From positions 1 to 49,875 of the forward strand of contig JADYXR010000101.1 of NCBI GenBank assembly GCA_021772095.1: a stretch of DNA of 49,875 nt. The letters are read 5' to 3'. Positions 25,295 to 34,100 of the stretch are shown one piece after another. This stretch comes from Candidatus Obscuribacter sp. (GTDB taxonomy: Bacteria; Cyanobacteriota; Vampirovibrionia; Obscuribacterales; Obscuribacteraceae). The notes beneath the pieces were generated by a model. That model saw only the letters and a program-made list of their open reading frames with translations, was not told the origin of the DNA and did not search any database. Position 1 is the stretch's first letter. The number at the start of each line of letters is the position of its first letter. A program made the translations under genes and the position numbers.

Positions 25295-26238
25295 ACAACA
25301 ATCTTCTCCAGACGAAATTCGAGAATATCTCTTGCGCCCATCGCCACCAATCTCGGTATCAGCGCTGGAACCTCTTTATTAGTCACCGCAATTTTGACTG
25401 CGTAACCCTGGTCGCCATAAAGTTTCGCAACTGTCGGCGCCTTCATACACGGCAATTGTTCGATCACTTTCTCGAAGTCCTCGCAACCGAAGTGCATTTC
25501 GAGCAGTACTTTATCGCGTGCTCTTAAGCAGCTTTCCATAAGCATAACCATCTCTTCCAGCATTTTTTTCTTAACTGGATTTTCGAGTGCTTTTTTGTTG
25601 CAGATAAAACGTGTGGTCGAACGTAAAAGCTCGTCCACGATGGTCAAACGATTTTGCTTTAACGTGGTGCCCGTTGCGGTGTTGTCGACGATCATGTCAG
25701 CATCTTCCGGCGGCAATGCTTCGGTAGCGCCGAATGTCTGCAGGAACACCGCTTCGAAGCCCTGAGCTTCAACGTATTTCGTTGTCAGATTGCGATACTC
25801 AGATGCCACCACGATTTTTCTGCCGAGATTAGCAAATCGATTTACTTTGTCGTCAGCAATTTCATCAGGCACCGCGGCGATTATACGCACCGGATCGAAT
25901 CCAAGATCGAGCAGTTGCACCACATCGGCGTCGCGCTCGACAATCCAGTCATAGCCTGAGAATCCGCAATCGTGACGTCCCAGTGCAACCAGCTCTGGAA
26001 TGTTTTGTCCTTTGAGCATCTTCACCGTCAGACCATTTGTCGTCACCGACGGTCTGTAAGAACGACCATTCTTCGCGACATCGACACCAATCTGATTGAG
26101 GAGATCAATTACTTTGTCCTGAATTCTTCCAGTCGGAAGCGTCATGGATAGAACGTTTTCATCGTTTTGTCCTGACTCATTTTTCGATAAGTCAATCGAC
26201 TTTTCTTGCTTCTTATTGGCTATGCCGCTGCTTGTCAT
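25291..26238 (-). CDS. hisG: ATP phosphoribosyltransferase, long form
   Basis: 315 residues from the ATG at 26238, which has GAGGAAG six bases upstream; an ATG nine codons earlier overlaps the leader terminator region and has no site. The catalytic part includes DKVIDLLNQIGV, GRHDCGFSGYDWIVE and the PRPP loop in ADMIVDNTATGTTLKQN. The last 75 residues (LPCMKAPTVAKLYGDQGYAVKIAV, then GARDILEF) are the regulatory C-terminal domain of long-form HisG, so feedback by histidine and independence from HisZ are expected. It is the first structural gene of the operon and lies directly behind the attenuator. Confidence 0.95.
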   Translation of the reverse strand: MTSSGIANKKQEKSIDLSKNESGQNDENVLSMTLPTGRIQDKVIDLLNQIGVDVAKNGRSYRPSVTTNGLTVKMLKGQNIPELVALGRHDCGFSGYDWIVERDADVVQLLDLGFDPVRIIAAVPDEIADDKVNRFANLGRKIVVASEYRNLTTKYVEAQGFEAVFLQTFGATEALPPEDADMIVDNTATGTTLKQNRLTIVDELLRSTTRFICNKKALENPVKKKMLEEMVMLMESCLRARDKVLLEMHFGCEDFEKVIEQLPCMKAPTVAKLYGDQGYAVKIAVTNKEVPALIPRLVAMGARDILEFRLEKIVV

Positions 26239-26263
26239 AAGTACTTCCTCTGGATTAATAAAC

Positions 26264-26293
26264 AAAAAGAGCCCGCTTTTTGAGCAGGCTCTT
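26264..26293 (-). terminator. Histidine operon attenuator terminator
   Basis: On the minus strand, AAGAGCCTGCT (26293-26283), a CAAAA loop and AGCGGGCTCTT (26277-26267) form an 11-bp stem with one G-U pair, followed by T-rich sequence TTTTTGTTTATTAAT. It lies between the His-rich leader peptide and hisG, about 25 bases before the hisG start. A strong terminator in this position is what attenuation requires. Confidence 0.85.
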
Positions 26294-26338
26294 GAAAGAT
26301 TTCTAGCACAAGGCTGAGTCTATCCGTTCAGGCTGCTC
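26282..26338 (-). promoter_or_regulatory. Candidate antiterminator pairing of the his attenuator
   Basis: GAGCAGCCT (26338-26330) can pair with AGCCTGCTC (26290-26282), giving eight base pairs around one C-C mismatch. This pairing uses the left arm of the terminator, so the two structures exclude each other. Its upstream strand lies 14 bases after the last histidine codon and ends at the leader stop codon. A ribosome stalled on the His codons would leave it free, while one reaching the stop would cover it. No folding calculation was made. Confidence 0.55.
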
Positions 26339-26423
26339 CAACAGAAAAAACATGATGATGGTGATGGTGCTTGATGACACCAGCATTAGCAGTCAAGTTT
26401 TTGGCGAGCCGTTCGACGGACAT
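26328..26423 (-). CDS. hisL: His operon leader peptide with six consecutive His codons
   Basis: 31 codons, starting ATG at 26423 with AGGGA upstream (a rather long 10-base spacer). After KNLTANAGVIK come six His codons (26369-26352; CAC and CAT mixed), then VFSVGAA and TGA at 26330-26328. The Lys followed by the His run resembles the enterobacterial HisL (KHHHHHHH). The leader stops about 90 bases before hisG, with a terminator in between. It is expected to sense charged tRNA-His: slow translation at the His run favours antitermination and expression of the operon. A longer in-frame start is possible but would begin upstream of the candidate promoter. Confidence 0.85.
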   Translation of the reverse strand: MSVERLAKNLTANAGVIKHHHHHHVFSVGAA

Positions 26424-26451
26424 AGTCAGGAATTCCCTGGTTAGTAAGAGC

Positions 26452-26480
26452 ACATTAACACCGCCCGCACGGGTTATCAA
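26452..26480 (-). promoter_or_regulatory. Candidate promoter of the histidine operon
   Basis: TTGATA (26480-26475) matches five of six -35 positions. A 17-base spacer leads to TAATGT (26457-26452), a weak -10 supported by a TGT extension just before it. Transcription would start near 26445, leaving about 22 bases ahead of the leader peptide start. Position fits well; the -10 is poor. Confidence 0.4.
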
Positions 26481-26581
26481 GCATTCGAAACGAAACGTAA
26501 AGCGCCGACGGGCGCACCGGACCTTTATATATGTCATTCTTGCGCTATCATTAGTGCTCCAACCGCGAAACATTTGATTTT

Positions 26582-27280
26582 ATGGAACAAACGCCCCAGC
26601 AACAAAACTCGGAATTGCCGACCACTGGCACCATACCGGGACCGCAGCACAATTCGACCAATGACTTAAACATTGGGACGGTCGGCGAAGTCGACGGCAA
26701 CCACGCGGAATTCGCGACTGCCAATGCCGGCTATGCGATCAATTCGAGCACTACGGCTGCCACGACCGAGCCCCAAAAGCATTCCTGGAAAGAGCGCATT
26801 CTCGAGGAAGTCAGAGAAGTCGGGCTGGTCATGGGTTATTTGGCAACTTCGTTTTGTATCATTCAAACTTTCAGATGCGCAACTATTTTGGCTCGCTGCT
26901 CTGAGAATGACTTTATGACCAGCTATGCAACTGCTGGAATCAGCGCGGTTGTGCTCGGAAAGTTTGTATTCATCATCGATAAAATGCGCATCGCCAAACG
27001 ATTCTCTAGTTATCCGTTGATTATTCCGGTCTTGTACAAAACTGCGTTGTTCACTGTCGCCGCGAATGTCTTGATGCATCTGGAAGCAAAATTTCTTCAT
27101 CACGGTAAAGCCGAAGCGGCATCACCGGCGATGAGCGATCCTACTGCATTTTTGCTCTGCTCCTTTGCGCATCAATTAGCTATCGCCGTCACATTTTTGG
27201 TCTTTTTTGTTTTCAGAGACATCTCCCGCGTCCTCGGAAAAGGTCGCTTACAGAGAATGTTTTTCGTATCGCAAGACTGA
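26582..27280 (+). CDS. Integral membrane protein, unknown family
   Basis: 232 residues. A polar N-terminal segment (about 75 residues, Thr/Asn/Gln-rich) precedes four hydrophobic segments: about 80-100 (VGLVMGYLATSFCIIQTF), 114-132, 142-163 and 188-210. The C-terminus is basic (KGRLQR). No motif or family is recognised. It is divergent from the histidine operon and 11 bases upstream of the GH13 gene, so the two form one transcript. No clear Shine-Dalgarno site is visible before its ATG. Confidence 0.7.
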   Translation: MEQTPQQQNSELPTTGTIPGPQHNSTNDLNIGTVGEVDGNHAEFATANAGYAINSSTTAATTEPQKHSWKERILEEVREVGLVMGYLATSFCIIQTFRCATILARCSENDFMTSYATAGISAVVLGKFVFIIDKMRIAKRFSSYPLIIPVLYKTALFTVAANVLMHLEAKFLHHGKAEAASPAMSDPTAFLLCSFAHQLAIAVTFLVFFVFRDISRVLGKGRLQRMFFVSQD

Positions 27281-27291
27281 ACGGAGGATCT

Positions 27292-29118
27292 ATGAAACTT
27301 AGCGCCAAGGCTGGGATTTTATCACTGCTGTCAGTGTTCATATATGGCACCGCTGATAGTGCTGTTGCGAAGGATGTTGAGAAGAAGGCTGCTACGAAAC
27401 CAGTAGCAAAGCAATCAGTCGAAAAAAAAACGAATGCAAAAAATAGCACTGACCCGTGGTGGAAGCACGCGGTCATTTACGAAATCTATCCACGCAGTTT
27501 CGCCGACGCTGATAACAACGGCATGGGCGACATTAAAGGCATCACGCAGAAACTCGATTATCTGAAGGACCTTGGAGTTGATGCGCTGTGGATTACGCCG
27601 TGCTTTCCATCGCCACAAGTCGATTTTGGATACGACATCTCCGATTACTGCGACATCGCTCCGGAGTACGGAACGCTCGCTGACTTTGACGAATTAGTCG
27701 CCGAAGCGAAGAAACGCAACATCCGAATCATCATGGATTTGGTGATGAACCATTCCTCCGATAAACATAAATGGTTTGAGGAATCCAGGTCATCGCGCAC
27801 AAATCCAAAACGCAATTGGTTTGTTTGGCGCGATCCGAAATCCGGTCCGCTTCCGAAAAATAGTAGTGGTGCCGAAGATCCAAAATCACCACCAAATAAT
27901 TGGCAAGCGCTTTTCGGACATTCCGCATGGCAATGGGATCCGAAGACGAATCAGTATTACTACCACTTCTTCTATCCGGAACAACCAGATCTAAACTGGC
28001 GCAATGGACAAGTGAAGAAGGCAATGAACGATGTCGCACGTTTCTGGCTTGACCGCGGCGTTGCCGGTTTTCGCCTTGATGCGATCAACACCTTATATGA
28101 AGTTCCGAGTCTAAAAGACAATCCCGTAAAGCCAGGGAAAAATGCTTACGGCGATCCGAATATGGATGACAAATATAATTATTTGCTTCTTCCTGAGATC
28201 AAAGGTACCATGCGCGATTTGAGGAAGGTTCTGAACAACTATCAGGATAATCCTGTTCTTCTCGGTGAGACTACCGCCGAGAGAATCGAACAACTGATTG
28301 CCGCTTATGGGAAAAACAACGACGAAATTCAGCTGCCAATGGATTTCCGTTTCGCATATATCAACAAGCTTTCCGCTTCTGAATTCCGGAATAAGATAGC
28401 AGAGATCGATGAGAACGAAGTAGGCGGGCAGCCGACTTACGTGTTCAGTAACCACGACATCGTGCGGCATTACAATCGCTATGGCGATGGCAAAAACAAC
28501 GATCAGATAGCAAAACTTACAGCTGCAATTCTGCTCACCACCCGCGGTACTCCCGTGATGTATTACGGTGAAGAGCTGGGAATGGAAAATCGAGATCCGG
28601 AACGGAAAGAAGACGTTAAAGATCCAATAGGTATTCTCGGTTGGCCAGAACAGAAGGGACGCGACGGATGTCGTACTCCGATGCAGTGGAACGCGGCTAA
28701 GAATGCCGGTTTCAGCACTGCCAATCCATGGCTTCCAGTGGCACACAATTACAAAACGCACAATGTGGAATTGGAAGATAAAGACCCAGCGTCTATCTTG
28801 AGTTTCTACAAGCAGTTGTTGTCAGTGCGGAAGAAAAATACAGCTTTAAAATATGGCAAGTATGTCGCCTTAAATGAGGACGATGAGCATGTGCTAAGTT
28901 ATTTGCGAAAGCGAGGCGGCGCCGCAGCCCTGGTTGCCTGCAACATGACCGATCAACCTCGCAAGGTCACTCTCGATTTATCAAAGAGTGGTATCACTGT
29001 GAGTGAGGCCAAAGTTTTGATGGCGTCATATAGCGCACCCGATTCAATATCAGCCAGCAGTTTTACGCTGCCGCCCTATGCGGTGCTGATCGCGGACGTC
29101 GGTAAGTCGGCGAATTAA
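27292..29118 (+). CDS. Exported GH13 alpha-glucosidase / oligo-1,6-glucosidase-like
   Basis: 608 residues; GGAGG precedes the ATG. A signal peptide (VFIYGTADSAVA) and a Lys-rich linker are followed by the GH13 barrel from about residue 55: YEIYPRSFADADNNGMGDIKG, VMNHSSDKH, the nucleophile in GFRLDAINT, the acid/base Glu in LLGETTA and the stabilising Asp in FSNHDIVR. A C-terminal beta domain follows. The DADNNGMGD segment and QPDLNWRN resemble alpha-glucosidase/trehalulose-type enzymes acting on short oligosaccharides. Export suggests it works in the periplasm or outside. The membrane protein gene precedes it in the same transcript; a sugar porter gene lies further on. Confidence 0.92.
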   Translation: MKLSAKAGILSLLSVFIYGTADSAVAKDVEKKAATKPVAKQSVEKKTNAKNSTDPWWKHAVIYEIYPRSFADADNNGMGDIKGITQKLDYLKDLGVDALWITPCFPSPQVDFGYDISDYCDIAPEYGTLADFDELVAEAKKRNIRIIMDLVMNHSSDKHKWFEESRSSRTNPKRNWFVWRDPKSGPLPKNSSGAEDPKSPPNNWQALFGHSAWQWDPKTNQYYYHFFYPEQPDLNWRNGQVKKAMNDVARFWLDRGVAGFRLDAINTLYEVPSLKDNPVKPGKNAYGDPNMDDKYNYLLLPEIKGTMRDLRKVLNNYQDNPVLLGETTAERIEQLIAAYGKNNDEIQLPMDFRFAYINKLSASEFRNKIAEIDENEVGGQPTYVFSNHDIVRHYNRYGDGKNNDQIAKLTAAILLTTRGTPVMYYGEELGMENRDPERKEDVKDPIGILGWPEQKGRDGCRTPMQWNAAKNAGFSTANPWLPVAHNYKTHNVELEDKDPASILSFYKQLLSVRKKNTALKYGKYVALNEDDEHVLSYLRKRGGAAALVACNMTDQPRKVTLDLSKSGITVSEAKVLMASYSAPDSISASSFTLPPYAVLIADVGKSAN

Positions 29119-29164
29119 CGAGCGGAACAATGATTGGAACTGCAGGCAAACCGCTTACGGGCGG

Positions 29165-29317
29165 ACCGTCTGCGCGATAGGACAGACCACGCGATAGAAC
29201 AGTCCGCCATAGAACAGTCTGCGCCATAGAGCAATCGGCGCCATAGAGCAATCGGCGCCGTAGAACAATCGGCGCCGTAAAACAGTCGGCGCCGCAGAAC
29301 AGTCTGCGCCGTAGACC
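29165..29317. repeat. 17-bp tandem repeats between the GH13 and Ku genes
   Basis: About nine copies of a unit close to CAATCGGCGCCATAGAG fill the gap between convergent genes. The central copies are 17 bp with one or two changes; the outer ones are degenerate and one is shortened to 15 bp. Most contain GGCGCC or TGCGCC, so units can pair with one another. There are no spacers, so this is not a CRISPR array. Confidence 0.85.
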
Positions 29318-29362
29318 ACCTTGCGCTTCAATAATGTCGAGTCGACTAAGACGCGATCGGGA

Positions 29363-30352
29363 TCAACTCGCTTTCTGTTTTTTGCTAGCAGCGGCGGTGG
29401 TTCTCTTTTTCTTAGTTGTACCGACCTTGCCGGCAGAACTGGTTCGCGCAGCAGATGTGGCTTTTTCGCGCGTAGCGGCTTTCTTTTTGGCAGCCGCAGT
29501 TTTGGCTTTAGGTTTTGATTCTTCCTCTTCGCCTTCCGAATTATCAGAATCTGCTTTCTTCGAGGTGGCTTTTGCTTTGCCCTGACCCTCGTACTTCTCC
29601 ATACTCGCCTTAAGTGCATCGAACAAATCGATGACCTCGCCTTTTTTGCCTTTCTCGGAGACTGGCTTGATCTGCTTGCCTTCGACCTTCGCTTCAATCA
29701 ATTTCAAAAGCGCTTCGCGATATTCATCGTGATATTTTTCCGGCTCGAATGGTCCGGTCATCATATCAATCAGTTTCTCAGCCATATCCAATTCTTTGTC
29801 CGACACTGAAACTTTAGGGAGCGGCGTTTGCATATCGACAGAGATTTCATCGGGATACAGAAGTGTGTTGAGAACAAGCAATCCCTCAACGGGTCTCAAG
29901 ACACACAAGCGCTCTTTCGAACGCAAAGCGACTTTCCCGACGGCCAGTACATCTTTGTCCTTCACCGCTTTCATGAACAATGCGAATGGTTTCTTAGCAG
30001 CAGGATCGGGCTCAACGTGATAAGCCTTGTCGTAGTAGATCGGGTCGATTTCTTCGAGCTTCACGAAATCAGAAATCTCGACTGTATGTTTTGTCGCCAA
30101 CGGCAGTTGTTCAAAGTCTTCGTTGGTCACTTCGACGAATTCACTTTTTGAATATTCATAACCACGCACCAAGTCGGCGTAGTCAACGACTTCTTCACAA
30201 GTTGGACAGAACCGCTGCTCTTTTATACGCGAGTCGCACTTATTATGCACCAGGTGCAACGAGACGTTTTTGCTCGACGTCGCTGAATATAATTTCACAG
30301 GCATACTGACCATTCCGAAGGTGATGATGCCCTTCCAAATTGCACGCGCCAT
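29363..30352 (-). CDS. ku: Bacterial Ku protein
   Basis: 329 residues with GAGG five bases before the ATG. The Ku core (about 1-255) starts with the characteristic MARAIWKGIITFGMVSMPVKLY and contains CPTCEEVVDYADLVRGYEY, VLRPVEGLLVLNTL and YREALLKLIEAKVEGK. It binds DNA double-strand ends and recruits a ligase for non-homologous end joining. The C-terminal 70 residues are rich in Lys, Ala and Thr, an extension seen in some bacterial Ku proteins and likely to bind DNA. No ligD is in the window, so its partner must be elsewhere. The AddAB-like pair lies next on the same strand after the thioesterase. Confidence 0.96.
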   Translation of the reverse strand: MARAIWKGIITFGMVSMPVKLYSATSSKNVSLHLVHNKCDSRIKEQRFCPTCEEVVDYADLVRGYEYSKSEFVEVTNEDFEQLPLATKHTVEISDFVKLEEIDPIYYDKAYHVEPDPAAKKPFALFMKAVKDKDVLAVGKVALRSKERLCVLRPVEGLLVLNTLLYPDEISVDMQTPLPKVSVSDKELDMAEKLIDMMTGPFEPEKYHDEYREALLKLIEAKVEGKQIKPVSEKGKKGEVIDLFDALKASMEKYEGQGKAKATSKKADSDNSEGEEEESKPKAKTAAAKKKAATREKATSAARTSSAGKVGTTKKKRTTAAASKKQKAS

Positions 30353-30641
30353 AGTTTCCTCGCTTATGATGTTGATCTGGACCTGCCAATCCCATGTTTA
30401 GCGCAGAAGCTGACCGGCGTTGCGTTCGGTGCGCTTAAGAGTCACACGTCAGTTTGTGAAAAACCCGGGTCTTTGTTCGGTAGTCGGCTTCCGCACTTGT
30501 TAGCAGTGTGGTATTTCATGAAACTGGCAAACCTCGAGTTAACAGTCCCACCAGTGTTTCCAGGATGATAGGCTTAGACCGCGACCGATTCGCCGCATCA
30601 TCAAACGATCTTAATCCGCACCTATATAAGGAACTTGTGAA

Positions 30642-31112
30642 ATGTCAGAGGAACTATGCCTGCAAATGAAATATGCACCCAAAAGCATTTGCTACGGTTG
30701 CGGTCCCGCGAATCCGGAAGGGCTCCATATAAGCAGCTTTCCACAGGATGACGGGTCTTTGATCGCCGAATGGCAGCCGGATTTAAAGTATCAAGCCTTT
30801 ACCGGCGTTTTATACGGCGGGCTCGTCTGCTGTTTGCTTGATTGCCACTGCAACTGGGTCGCATCATGGCACCTCATGCAGCAAAACGGATTAGATGCGC
30901 CTCCATGCACGGTGACTGCTGAACACTCGGTGAAATTTCTTAGACCAACTCCGACAGATAAAGTGATCAAGATGATTGGAAGAGTGCTCGATTCAAAAGA
31001 AGATCGCGCCACCATCGCTGGTGAGTTGATTGCAGGGGATAAAGTATGTGCCACCAGCAAATCACTTTTTGTAGCCGTAAAAGAGGGGCATCCGGCATTT
31101 CACCGCTGGTAA
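30642..31112 (+). CDS. PaaI-like hotdog thioesterase
   Basis: 156 residues. CYGCGPANPEGLHI near residue 20, then a central helix around GVLYGGLVCCLLDCHCNW and strands VTAEHSVKFLRPTP and GKVCATSKSLFVAV, fit the hotdog fold of the PaaI/YbgC-type thioesterases. The CxxCGxxNPxGL motif recurs in this group. It probably hydrolyses an acyl-CoA; the substrate is unknown. An extra cluster of Cys (about 68-75) is notable. It lies alone between Ku and the helicase-nuclease genes and converges on the latter with a 9-base gap. Confidence 0.82.
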   Translation: MSEELCLQMKYAPKSICYGCGPANPEGLHISSFPQDDGSLIAEWQPDLKYQAFTGVLYGGLVCCLLDCHCNWVASWHLMQQNGLDAPPCTVTAEHSVKFLRPTPTDKVIKMIGRVLDSKEDRATIAGELIAGDKVCATSKSLFVAVKEGHPAFHRW

Positions 31113-31121
31113 TACCAGTCG

Positions 31122-34100
31122 TTATTCAACGGGCCCTAGTCTGCAGTCCAGTTTGATTATTGCGCCCACAACTGGCATGTGAATGTATTGAGCAATTACG
31201 GGTTTCCCTGTTGCTTGCTCGATCATGTGCCGGTACAGAGCTAATTGTGGTGCGTACGTAATTGCGCGCGCTTCCCATTCTTCGAATTTTCCAGGGAAAG
31301 TTTTGTGGTCGATGATGATGAAACCAGCTTCGGTTTCCACCAACATGTCCACCGTGCCTCTCACTCGCCGAGTTTTCAATCTCCCTGATACTGGCATTTC
31401 CGAACGAATTTCTGCGTTTGGATATGTTTTGTTTAGAAACTTCAGGAGCCTATCGGTCATCACCGGCAGTGCCTCTTTCGCGATGGTGTCGATATTGAAA
31501 CCTGCCACCACTCTTGATGCTGCTTCCATGCGAGTTTGCAATTCGTCGACGGCGTTATCTATGGTGAGGAAAGCGTGCACACAATCGCCTACAGTGCGCA
31601 TATCAGGAGTTCCGAACAAAGGTATGCGGTCTCCAATCACGACCGTTTCAGGCGCCGCGAGTGTTTCGATTTCGAAGTCGACTTCACTTGCGTTGCTCGG
31701 ATTCAGATAATATGGAACGTGATTGATCGGCGATGATGCGGTCACCGATGGCGGTGCGAACGTGTCTTGCGCAACTATGTTGGAACCAGCTAGCGTTGAC
31801 GGTTCATCCATCGGAGTAAACTGCGCCATTGACGCGGGCACACCATCGATCAGTTCGGCTTTGTATGCGACACCTTGGTCGGAGAGTGTCATGATGGACA
31901 AGTCGAACTCTTCGTCTGTCAAACAGTTTAGCCATGCTGTTCCATAGCCGGTGTTACGGCATCCGAAAATTAGATAATCACGTGCGCGCGTCATACCTAC
32001 ATAAAGCAGACGGACGCTTTCTGAAACGGCTCGCCTGGCGGCGCGCTGTCCTTGTGGGGTTCGCGCAGATGCGTCTTTTAAATTGATTTGCGCTTTTTGC
32101 TTTCCGAATGGCCACGGCCAGTACCTTATTGTTCTTCCGGCAAGTGGATTAAGCGGATCAACAGACCCGTCCACTGATTCGACTTTTACTCCAAAAGGAG
32201 TTCCTGGAACTACTTGGTTTAGATCCGTAAGCACCACCATCGGCCATTCCAGTCCTTTCGACTTGTGGTAAGTGATTATGTGGATGCCGTTTTCATCGGG
32301 ATTGGCCGGTTGATTTCCCCCTTTTCGGACGTATTTGTGCAAGTGCACGATGAGACCAGCGGCGGTGGCAGGTACGCGTGCCGAGCGACACAGGTCTTCA
32401 TACGAACGGGCAATTCCTCGCAACGAATCGAGATTGGCAAGACGCTGACGAATGTTGCCCCACGAGATGATACCGTCGATGATGCCTTCGCCATTGATAG
32501 CTTCCTCGAGCACCTCGGATGGTGTCCTATCGATGCAGTCTTCGCGGATGCTTTGTAGATGCCGGAGACAACGAAGAACGTTAGATAACTCAGAGGACTC
32601 GGACAGTTCGCCCTCAGACGATTGGCGCTCGGATAATTTGTGCTCGGATGGTTTGTCCTCAGATAGTTCGTTCTCAGATAGTTCGTTCTCAGATAGTCCG
32701 TCCACAGATGGTTCGTCCCCCGGTTCTTTCAACCATTGGTCCAAACGCGACTTCCCTTCTAAATCCAAAACGTGATTCAGCCAATCGCCAGAGTTCGGCG
32801 ATAAAAGATTGGCGATTTCGGCAACGGCGAGCGTATCGCTGGAATCAACGATAGCGCGTAAAGCAGCGCATGCCAGCACACATTCTTCAGTGTCCAAGAG
32901 AGCATCGCGTTCCGTGGCAACAGTCAAACCTTGATCGACGAGTGCTCTTGCCGTTTTGAAACGGTGATCGTTATATGTGCACAATATCGCGATGTCGGAA
33001 CCTTTGATCGGTCGAACTTGTTTCGTATTTCGATCCAGTACCGGCCATTTATCAGCGTTTCTCAAAACATCGGCGATTCCGGCAGCTAGACCGGCTAACG
33101 CCTGCTCTTGCTTCTTGCCTTTAAGCCACCACACGTGGAGCGGGTCGTTTTGCTCGGCAATTTCTTTGCGGTCCACGGTTTCGATAACCGAACTGCTCGA
33201 CGTGATGTGCTTCAGTTGACTGCATCTGGAAAACAATTCATTGGTGAACGAAACTAATTTTGGGCGCGAGCGGTAAGACGTCGCCAGCACATCGCGAGTG
33301 CCACCAGTTTTGGTGACAAGAAATTCGACGGCTTGACGCATCAGTTCCGGATCGGAACCTCTAAAGCCGAAGATGGATTGTTTTTCGTCTCCGACCCAAA
33401 CTGAGTATTCAACAAGTCTGGCGAGTTCCAGAAAAATAGCCAGCTGAATTGGACTGGTGTCTTGAAATTCGTCGACCAACAATAGATGCGCCTTTTCGCG
33501 CAGAGAGTCGCGCACGGACGGCTTCTTAAGCAGCTCTAGCGTCAAAAGTTCCTGGTCGACAAAATCGATCAGGCCATGCTCGCGTTTGTAATCGGCATAG
33601 GTTTGCATTGCCGCAGCAGCGCAACGGAACACTCCGAAGATCATCGTTTCGATATCGCTGTGCAAACGAGGATGGCGAGAATAGAACTGCGCCGCGTCGA
33701 TAAGCGGTTTAACTATTTCACGACTGTTCTTGCCGACTGTCAGTTTGGACATATTCGCCCATGATTGCCAGACGACATGAGCACCGGATTTCACGCGAAG
33801 GTTTACGTCTCTGAGCGTTTCAATCACGCTGCGAGTACTCTGGGTGACGTCATCCGGAGCCGGGAGGAGCGCCAAAACTGTTTCAATTGCCTCAGCCAAT
33901 TGTTGATCGAATACGTCCGCATCAGCCTCCTGGCATGGTGGCAAAAGCGCTTTCAAACTTTTCCAGGACTCTTCAGCTAAGCCTTCCAACTCTTCGGCAC
34001 GCACATTATTATGTCGAGCACTATCAATGACGGACTGAACATTCTGGCGCCAGTTATCCAACTGCAGACGCGTCGCCGGTCCATACATTTCATCGGCGAA

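Noticed and set aside
26352..26369. His run as a cloning tag artefact
   Set aside because: The run is in a natural leader context upstream of hisG with a matching terminator, and no vector sequence is around it.
29165..29317. Possible CRISPR array
   Set aside because: Units are contiguous, 17 bp, without unique spacers, and no cas genes are nearby.
29155..29697. Basic open frame opposite the Ku tail, including repeat-encoded YGADC segments
   Set aside because: It overlaps the Ku coding frame on the same strand; the Ku frame has full family similarity, and the low-complexity sequence comes from the 17-bp repeats.
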